A stretch of DNA of 64,000 nt from UBA668 sp038234785. GTDB lineage: Bacteria; Actinomycetota; Acidimicrobiia; Acidimicrobiales; Ilumatobacteraceae. The notes beneath the pieces are model-generated. The model worked only from the letters and a program-made list of their open reading frames with translations. It was not told the DNA's origin and did not search any database. The stretch is from contig JBBQTC010000006.1 of NCBI GenBank assembly GCA_038234785.1, forward strand, positions 1 through 64,000. The letters run 5' to 3'. The translations under genes were made by a program, and so were the position numbers. Positions 58,726 through 64,000 of the stretch are shown here, one piece after another (within the stretch, counting starts at the first letter, position 1; every line of letters begins with the position of its first letter).

Positions 58726-59619
58726 ATGGACGGACAAGATCCTCAGCTTCCCCCGCCTCCGACGGCCGAGGCACCCGTGTTCCCGGGCGACGCACCGGAA
58801 TCAGTCGTCATCACCGAGCAGCCCAAGCGGCGCCGCACCGGACTCATCGCGGCAGCGGTGGTCATGGTCGTGGGCGGGCTCGTCGCCGGCGGTGTGCTCC
58901 TCGCCCAGCGCGGCGACGACGCGCCGACGTTCTCCCTGGAGGAGGCGATCAAGAACTCCGCCGATCAGACGTCGTCGGAGTTCACCATCACGACCACGTC
59001 GCTGGGCCAGACGTTCACCATCGACGCCGCGGTCGACCGCACCGCGAACCTGATGCACATGAACATGGACCTCGGCCCCATGCTTGGCTCCGACACCGCC
59101 ATCGAGGCCATCGCCGACATCGGGGCGAAGACCATCTACCTCAAGTCCGACGTGTTCAAGGGAATGGGCGCCACCGTCGACACCGACTGGATCAAGATGG
59201 ACCAGGCCTCCGCCGACAAGACGGGGCAGGACGCCGGACTGTTCGATCAGTTCGACCTCAGCGGCACGGTCGACACCGCAGAACTCTTCAGTCAGGCCTC
59301 CGACATCAAGGAGATCGGTGACGACGAGGTCAACGGCGAGAAGGTCCGTCACTACGAGGTCACCGTGCCCGGCAGCAACGTCCTCGAGGCGACTCCCCAA
59401 CTGCAGGGCCAACTCGACCAGCTCGACGCGACGATGCCCGACGAGATCGTCTACGACGTCTACGTCAACGAGGCGAACGAGTTCCGCCGCACGACATCCG
59501 AGATGGATCTCGGCGCCAGCAAGACCAAGGTGGACATCGTCGTGACGTCCATCAACGAGCCGGTCTCGATCGAGGTCCCCGCCGCCGAGGACGTCACCGA
59601 CATCGCCGATCTGTTGTGA
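58726..59619 (+). CDS. Membrane-anchored LppX/LolA-like protein
   Basis: A 297-residue protein with a Pro-rich cytoplasmic N-terminus (QDPQLPPPPTAEAPVFP), one span at about 39-60 and an extracytoplasmic domain with SLEEAIKNSADQTSSEFTIT, alternating strands (DAAVDRTANLMHMNMDLG, KTIYLKSDVF) and a NGEKVRHYEVTV segment. The pattern is that of LppX/LprG-type half-barrel lipoproteins that carry hydrophobic molecules, but without a lipobox. Homology is uncertain. It reads divergently from the histidine kinase gene. Confidence 0.6.
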   Translation: MDGQDPQLPPPPTAEAPVFPGDAPESVVITEQPKRRRTGLIAAAVVMVVGGLVAGGVLLAQRGDDAPTFSLEEAIKNSADQTSSEFTITTTSLGQTFTIDAAVDRTANLMHMNMDLGPMLGSDTAIEAIADIGAKTIYLKSDVFKGMGATVDTDWIKMDQASADKTGQDAGLFDQFDLSGTVDTAELFSQASDIKEIGDDEVNGEKVRHYEVTVPGSNVLEATPQLQGQLDQLDATMPDEIVYDVYVNEANEFRRTTSEMDLGASKTKVDIVVTSINEPVSIEVPAAEDVTDIADLL

Positions 59620-59626
59620 GACGACC

Positions 59627-59657
59627 CGCCCGGGTGGGCGACCCCCGATCGAGGGGG
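59627..59657 (+). terminator. Two adjacent G+C-rich hairpins
   Basis: CGCCCGGGTGGGCG (59627-59640) and CCCCCGATCGAGGGGG (59642-59657) can each fold, 8 and 23 bases after the stop of the membrane-anchored protein gene. No T-run is present, but strong stems of this kind stop transcription in high-G+C actinobacteria. They separate this gene from the binding-lipoprotein gene. Confidence 0.55.
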
Positions 59658-59681
59658 CCGCGCCACTAGGCTCGCACCCCG

Positions 59682-60824
59682 ATGCAGCGGACGACCCCCA
59701 CCTCACGAATGTTCACGCGCTTGATCGCGCCGATCACCGCCGGTGCCATCTTCATGGCTGCCTGTGGAGGATCCGGCTCGAGTGCGCCCTCCAGCAGCAT
59801 CTCCGTCACGCCACGCATCGTCATCACGTCGGTGAAGGGCGACACGACCAGTCAACTGCTGGCCGCGATCTACGCCCGCGTGCTCGACGATGCCGGGTTC
59901 CGTGTGTCACGCAAGGATCCCGTCGACATGGACCGCGCCGCGTACTACGCCGCCATCCAGGCCGGCGAGTTCCAGCTGATCCCCGACTTCACCGGTGACC
60001 TGCTCGAGTTCGTGTACAGCCAGCCCGGCGCCGGCACGGCACCGACCACGCTGGTCCCCAATGCCCCCGCTTCCACCGAGGCGCCCATCACCATTCCGAC
60101 GACCACCACCATCAGCACCGACACCACCCTCACCGGTGACACCGGTGTGAGCACGACGAGCACCGCAGCAACGACCACCGCACCGGCCACCACCGTCCTC
60201 GAGAGCACGACCACCACCGCGGCACCGGTGATCGGCAACGGGCGGTCGGTCACCGAACAGCTCGTCGCCATCCGCGCCGCCCTGCCCGCCAGCCTCGCCG
60301 TCAACGACGCGTCGATCGCCGAGGCAAAGCAGGTCGTGGCGTGCACTCCGGCAGCCATGAAGGCCAACTCCAACAGCCAGCTGATCACGCTCACGAACCT
60401 GGCGTCGATCGCACCGAACATCCGTCTCGGCGGCTCGGGGGCATTCATGGCCGACCAGGAGTCAGGCCTCGGCGCGCTGCAGAACTACTACGGCGGTGAG
60501 TTCAAGGACACGGTCACCGTGGAGGACGCCGACCTCGCCGACGCGATCGACAACGATCTCGCCGACTGCTTCGCGCTCGACTCGATGAACTCGGTCATCG
60601 CCACCAAGCAGCTCACGATCATGGTCGACGACAAGGTGATGGTCCCCAGCAACGCGGCGATGGCGCTGCTCGCCTCCTCGATCGCGACGTCCGATCTCGT
60701 CGCCGCCCTCGACACGCTGAACTCCGCGCTCACGACGGCCCGCCTCAACCAGATGCTCAACGAGGTCACCACAAACGGCACCGACCCCACCGTCGTCGCC
60801 AACGCGTTCATGGACACACTCTGA
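59682..60824 (+). CDS. OpuAC-type (glycine betaine/choline) binding lipoprotein with Thr-rich insertion
   Basis: A 380-residue protein with a lipoprotein signal (FMAAC, Cys28). RIVITSVKGDTTSQLLAAIY and YYAAIQAGEFQLIPDFTGDL are typical of OpuAC substrate-binding domains of quaternary-ammonium transporters. At about 113-183 a Thr/Ser/Pro-rich stretch (TTTISTDTTLTGDTGVSTTS and similar) interrupts the domain; the fold resumes with GRSVTEQLVAIRAALPASLA. The transporter genes for this substrate are not adjacent; the ABC genes that follow are of the ABC-2 exporter type. Confidence 0.75.
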   Translation: MQRTTPTSRMFTRLIAPITAGAIFMAACGGSGSSAPSSSISVTPRIVITSVKGDTTSQLLAAIYARVLDDAGFRVSRKDPVDMDRAAYYAAIQAGEFQLIPDFTGDLLEFVYSQPGAGTAPTTLVPNAPASTEAPITIPTTTTISTDTTLTGDTGVSTTSTAATTTAPATTVLESTTTTAAPVIGNGRSVTEQLVAIRAALPASLAVNDASIAEAKQVVACTPAAMKANSNSQLITLTNLASIAPNIRLGGSGAFMADQESGLGALQNYYGGEFKDTVTVEDADLADAIDNDLADCFALDSMNSVIATKQLTIMVDDKVMVPSNAAMALLASSIATSDLVAALDTLNSALTTARLNQMLNEVTTNGTDPTVVANAFMDTL

Positions 60825-60837
60825 TGGCGCATCCCGC

Positions 60838-61788
60838 GTGCCGAGCGAAGCGTTCGGTCAGGCCCGCGTGATCAACGTCGTCGACCTCACCAAGCGCTTC
60901 GGATCGAAGGTCGCTGTCGATCATCTCGAGTTCGCCGTCCGGCCGGGAGTGGTCACCGGGTTCCTCGGTCCCAACGGATCAGGCAAGAGCACGACGATGC
61001 GGTGCATGCTCGACCTCGATCGTCCCGACACCGGCACCACCTCGTTCGACGGACAGCGGTATCGAGATCTGCCACATCCCCTCAACGTCGTGGGTGCCCT
61101 GCTCGATGCCGGTTACGTGCACCCTGGGCGCAGCGGCCGCAACCACCTCCGCTGGCTCGCGGCGAGCAACGGGATCACCCGTCGCAGGGTCGACGAGGTG
61201 CTCGAACTCGTGGGGCTCACGTCCGTCGCCGGTGCGAGGCTGCGGAGCTACTCGTTGGGCATGCGCCAGCGCCTCGGTCTCGCGGGAGTGCTGCTCGGAG
61301 ATCCTGGCACCGTGATCCTCGACGAACCGGCCAATGGCCTCGACCCGGAGGGCATCCGTTGGATCCGCGACGTGCTCGTCCACCTCGCCGGCCAGGGTCG
61401 CACCGTGCTCGTGAGCAGCCACCAGCTCAGCGAGATGGCCTTGATCGCACAGGACCTCGTCGTCATCGGCCAGGGCCAGCTGATCGAGCAGTCCACGGTC
61501 ACGTCGTTCATCGAGCGGTTCGCCGACCGATGGGTTCGGTTGCAGAGCCCGGCGGCGACGCAGTTGATCCCCGCGCTCACGGCGGCCGGCGCGACCGTCA
61601 CACAACTCGGCGACACCACGCTCGAGGCACGCGGTGTCGAATGCGCGACCGTCGGCGAACTCGCTGCCGCCCAGGGCCTCGTGCTGCACGAGCTCTCGCC
61701 GCAAACCGGCTCCTTGGAGGACGCGTTCTTGAAGGCCACGGCGGAGTCCCAGGAGTACCGCTCGGGCGCGATCGCGGGGCCGACATGA
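60838..61788 (+). CDS. ABC-2-type transporter ATP-binding protein
   Basis: This 316-residue ATPase has the Walker A GPNGSGKSTTM, signature-like SYSLGMRQRLGLAG, Walker B VILDEPANGLDPEG and the switch His in VLVSSHQLSEM. The C-terminal extension is of the type found in Yhi/BcrA-like drug or lipid exporters. GTG 60838 is given; GTG 60868 is equally possible. The permease gene overlaps its end by ATGA, so they form one two-gene exporter. Confidence 0.9.
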   Translation: MPSEAFGQARVINVVDLTKRFGSKVAVDHLEFAVRPGVVTGFLGPNGSGKSTTMRCMLDLDRPDTGTTSFDGQRYRDLPHPLNVVGALLDAGYVHPGRSGRNHLRWLAASNGITRRRVDEVLELVGLTSVAGARLRSYSLGMRQRLGLAGVLLGDPGTVILDEPANGLDPEGIRWIRDVLVHLAGQGRTVLVSSHQLSEMALIAQDLVVIGQGQLIEQSTVTSFIERFADRWVRLQSPAATQLIPALTAAGATVTQLGDTTLEARGVECATVGELAAAQGLVLHELSPQTGSLEDAFLKATAESQEYRSGAIAGPT

Positions 61789-62543
61789 TCAACCTCCTCC
61801 GTGCCGAATGGATCAAGCTCCGCACGGTCACCATGAACTGGGTGCTCGCCGGCATCGCCGTCGCGTTCCCATTGTTGATCGTCCTCCTCAACGCGTTCTT
61901 CCGCGGCGACGAGGCGGACTTCACGAGTCGGCAACTGCTCGATGTCATCACCGGCAGCTCGTTCATCCCGTCGCTGCTGATCGGCGCGATCGCGATCACC
62001 GTCGTCACCTCCGAGTTCGCGTTCGGCACCATTCGACCCACCTTCGCGGCCACGCCACGGCGGCTTCGGGTCGTCGCCGCGAAGGGTGTCGTGGTCGTCG
62101 TGTTCGGGCTGCTCCTTCAGGGGTTCGTGGTGGTGGTCGGAACGTTCGTCGGCAGTGCGATCGCCAGCGGCCAGGGTGCCCACATCGACCTCGGTGAGGT
62201 CGACACCGCAGTCCCCGCGCTCATCGGCACGGTGCTGTTGGCCGGCCTGATGGCGCTCATGGGGCTCGGCCTGGGGATGCTCATTCGCAGCACCCCTGCC
62301 GCGATCGCCGTGTTCATCCTCTGGCCGCTGCTCGCCGAGGCGCTCGTCGGCGGGCTGCTCTCGCTGATCTTCAAGGGTTCACAACCGGCGGACTGGCTGC
62401 CGTTCCGCGTCGGCTTCCGTCTGCCCCAGATCGACCTGTACAGCGACGGGCCAGGTCGGCTCGTGTCGGGCCTCTACTTCGGTGTGGTCGGGCTGGCGGT
62501 CGCCGCGCTGGGCGCGTGGACCGTCAACCGCCGCGACGCCTGA
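61785..62543 (+). CDS. ABC-2-type transporter permease
   Basis: This 252-residue membrane protein has six predicted spans, starting MINLLRAEWIKLRTVTMNWV, the usual opening of small ABC-2 permeases. Internal helices follow (TVVTSEFAFGTIRPTFAAT is the conserved E-x-x-x-x-G-T loop). It is translated by overlap with the ATP-binding protein gene and should form the membrane channel of that exporter. The substrate is unknown. Confidence 0.88.
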   Translation: MINLLRAEWIKLRTVTMNWVLAGIAVAFPLLIVLLNAFFRGDEADFTSRQLLDVITGSSFIPSLLIGAIAITVVTSEFAFGTIRPTFAATPRRLRVVAAKGVVVVVFGLLLQGFVVVVGTFVGSAIASGQGAHIDLGEVDTAVPALIGTVLLAGLMALMGLGLGMLIRSTPAAIAVFILWPLLAEALVGGLLSLIFKGSQPADWLPFRVGFRLPQIDLYSDGPGRLVSGLYFGVVGLAVAALGAWTVNRRDA

Positions 62544-62558
62544 CGCACGAACCGAGGG

Positions 62559-63221
62559 TCAGCGAGCGCGCAGTTCGAGGGCGTCGCGTTTGATGATCGT
62601 GTAGTGCCGCTCGTGCTGGTCGATCCACCCGAGGCGGATGAAGCTGGCGATCGCCTTGTTGACCCGCTCACGCGAGGCACCCACCATCCCGGCGAGCTCC
62701 TCCTGTGTGATGGGGAGCACGAACTCGTCGAGACCGCCGGAGAGCTCCAGCAACCGCTTCGCGGTTCGACCGGTGACATCGAGGAACACGCTGTCGGCGA
62801 GTGCTTCGTCCATCACCCGCAGACGACGGGCGAGCAAGCGGGTGACGCCCCACAGAAGCGCCGGGTCGCTGCGAAACGCCTTCACCACCGGGTCGAACGG
62901 GATCGCCAGCACGACCGACGGCTCGAGCGCCCGGGCCATCGCAGAGCGCGAGCCGTCGTCGAGCAACGACATCTCGCCGAACAGGTCACCCGAGTCCATC
63001 AACGCCACGACGGTCTCGCGATGGTCGATCGGGTTGGCGATCGCGATGGCGATGCGCCCGCTCACGACCAGGTACAGCGAATCGGCGACGTCGCCTTCTC
63101 GGAAGAGCACATCACCACGGATCAACGGGAGTTCGGCGCCTGCTGACGCCATTTCGCGTACCACCGCCGCAGGCGCGTCGGCGAAGAAATCGGTTCGTGC
63201 GAGAAGTTCTTCGTGAGCCAT
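62559..63221 (-). CDS. Crp/Fnr-family transcriptional regulator
   Basis: A 220-residue protein with a cyclic-nucleotide-binding-like beta roll at about 10-125 (LYLVVSGRIAIAIANPIDHR, SGDLFGEMSLLDDGSRSAMA). A winged HTH (about 150-215, ITQEELAGMVGASRERVNKA) follows. The GEMSLL and RS(A) positions match cAMP-type pockets, so it is closer to Crp/GlxR than to Fnr; no iron-sulfur cysteines are present. It is divergent from ispDF. Confidence 0.9.
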   Translation of the reverse strand: MAHEELLARTDFFADAPAAVVREMASAGAELPLIRGDVLFREGDVADSLYLVVSGRIAIAIANPIDHRETVVALMDSGDLFGEMSLLDDGSRSAMARALEPSVVLAIPFDPVVKAFRSDPALLWGVTRLLARRLRVMDEALADSVFLDVTGRTAKRLLELSGGLDEFVLPITQEELAGMVGASRERVNKAIASFIRLGWIDQHERHYTIIKRDALELRAR

Positions 63222-63251
63222 GTCCGCGGGAACGGTACTACCCTCGCCGGG

Positions 63252-64000
63252 GTGTCGTCGCAGCAACCGGAGATCGTGTGGACCATCGTCGTCGCCGGTG
63301 GCACCGGCACACGGTTCGGCGGGGCCAAGCAGTACGAAACACTGGGCGACCAGCGGGTGCTCGACCATTCGGTCGATGTCGCTCGGCGGGCCGGTGCCGG
63401 TGTCGTCGTGGTCGTCCCCGAGGTCGATGCCGTACGCGAATCGGGCGTCGCCGGCGGTGCCACCCGCAGTGCGTCCGTGCGCGCCGGGCTGGCCCATGTG
63501 CCGACCGAGGCGACGATCATCCTGGTGCACGACGCGGCCCGCCCGTTCGCCGACGATGCACTGTTCCGGCGAGTCGTCGAGGCTGTCGTCGACGGAGCCG
63601 ATGCAGCGGTGCCGGGGGTGCCGGTGACCGACACCATCAAACAGATCGACCCCACGGGCGCCGTGCTCCACACACCTCAGCGCTCGACGCTCACCGCGGT
63701 GCAGACGCCGCAGGGCTTCCGAGCCGACGCTCTTCGCGCCGCGCACGCGTCGGACGGCGACGCCACCGACGACGCCGGCTTGGTGGAATCGGCGGGAGGT
63801 CGCGTCGTTGTGGTCGAGGGCGATCCGCTCAACCGCAAGATCACCGACCCCGACGACCTTCGGTGGGCGCGCGAGCGACTCACCGGGACTGGAGCCTCCG
63901 CGACCTCCACCGGCAACATGCGTGTCGGGCAGGGATTCGACATCCATCGCTTCAGCGACGACCCCGGCCGCGCGCTGGTCCTGGGCGGCGTGCGCTTCGA
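63252..64000 (+). CDS. ispDF: IspD-IspF fusion (MEP pathway), cut by the window end
   Basis: The frame starts at GTG 63252 and runs off the right edge. Residues 1-210 are IspD (2-C-methyl-D-erythritol 4-phosphate cytidylyltransferase): VVAGGTGTRFGGAKQYETLG is the nucleotide loop and ILVHDAARPF is present, followed by TPQGF. A linker of about 12 residues (TGTGASATSTGN) leads to MRVGQGFDIHRFSDD at about residue 223, the start of IspF with its metal-binding Asp-x-His. The fused protein would catalyse steps 3 and 5 of isoprenoid precursor synthesis. The rest of IspF is outside the window. Confidence 0.9.
   Translation, partial: MSSQQPEIVWTIVVAGGTGTRFGGAKQYETLGDQRVLDHSVDVARRAGAGVVVVVPEVDAVRESGVAGGATRSASVRAGLAHVPTEATIILVHDAARPFADDALFRRVVEAVVDGADAAVPGVPVTDTIKQIDPTGAVLHTPQRSTLTAVQTPQGFRADALRAAHASDGDATDDAGLVESAGGRVVVVEGDPLNRKITDPDDLRWARERLTGTGASATSTGNMRVGQGFDIHRFSDDPGRALVLGGVRF

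Noticed and set aside
59682..62543. Glycine betaine ABC importer made of the binding lipoprotein and the two following genes
   Set aside because: The ATPase and permease are of the ABC-2 exporter type, with no OpuA/ProW-like permease sequence.

Overview
The window is about two-thirds G+C and densely coded. Many genes start with GTG and overlap by 1 to 4 bases. Long Thr/Ser linkers follow signal peptides or membrane anchors. Together with NarL-type two-component pairs, a CsoR/CopA copper locus, a WXG100 protein, an FHA-bearing EssC/EccC-like ATPase and an IspD-IspF fusion, this points to a free-living aerobic actinobacterium. An Acidimicrobiia member of the Ilumatobacter type fits best; that placement is inference from gene style, not from a marker gene.

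Layout. The left edge (1-1.5 kb) is accessory: the end of an ISL3-type insertion sequence cuts a secreted-protein gene just after its signal peptide, beside an unknown lipoprotein. From 1.5 to 6.1 kb lie an ECF sigma factor with a membrane partner, a lipoprotein and an SGNH acyltransferase. From 6.3 to 31.5 kb there is a mosaic of housekeeping and catabolic genes: adenosine deaminase, M20 peptidases, a PAS sensor kinase and its regulator, methionine aminopeptidase, MFS and MATE exporters, a solitary N6-adenine methyltransferase, pantothenate kinase, a three-gene operon (thiamine-binding protein, YheO-type HTH protein, HAD phosphatase), WXG100, NUDIX, GH38 alpha-mannosidase and a CoA transferase. 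Next come an ATP-dependent DNA ligase, a striking symmetric intergenic repeat array, and kynureninase.

From 33.7 to 42.5 kb the genes suit branched-chain (leucine) and ketone-body metabolism: acetoacetyl-CoA synthetase, HMG-CoA lyase, an acyl-CoA dehydrogenase with a TetR-type double operator, and an acyl-CoA carboxylase beta subunit. From 42.5 to 51.3 kb two palindromic CsoR boxes link a thioredoxin-DUF302 pair to a csoR-copZ-(His-rich secreted protein)-copA operon 5 kb away. Between them sits tRNA-Lys, whose 3' end is repeated 734 bp downstream and bounds a decayed NHL-repeat gene, a likely integration scar.

The right end (51.4-64 kb) holds a low-molecular-weight phosphatase, an FHA/FtsK-SpoIIIE secretion ATPase, a second sensor/regulator pair, a glycine-betaine-type binding lipoprotein with a Thr-rich insertion, an ABC-2 exporter, a Crp/Fnr regulator and the start of ispDF, which is cut by the window edge. 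Three similar palindromic elements in gene-free gaps (12.3, 24.9 and 47.7 kb) form a small dispersed repeat family.
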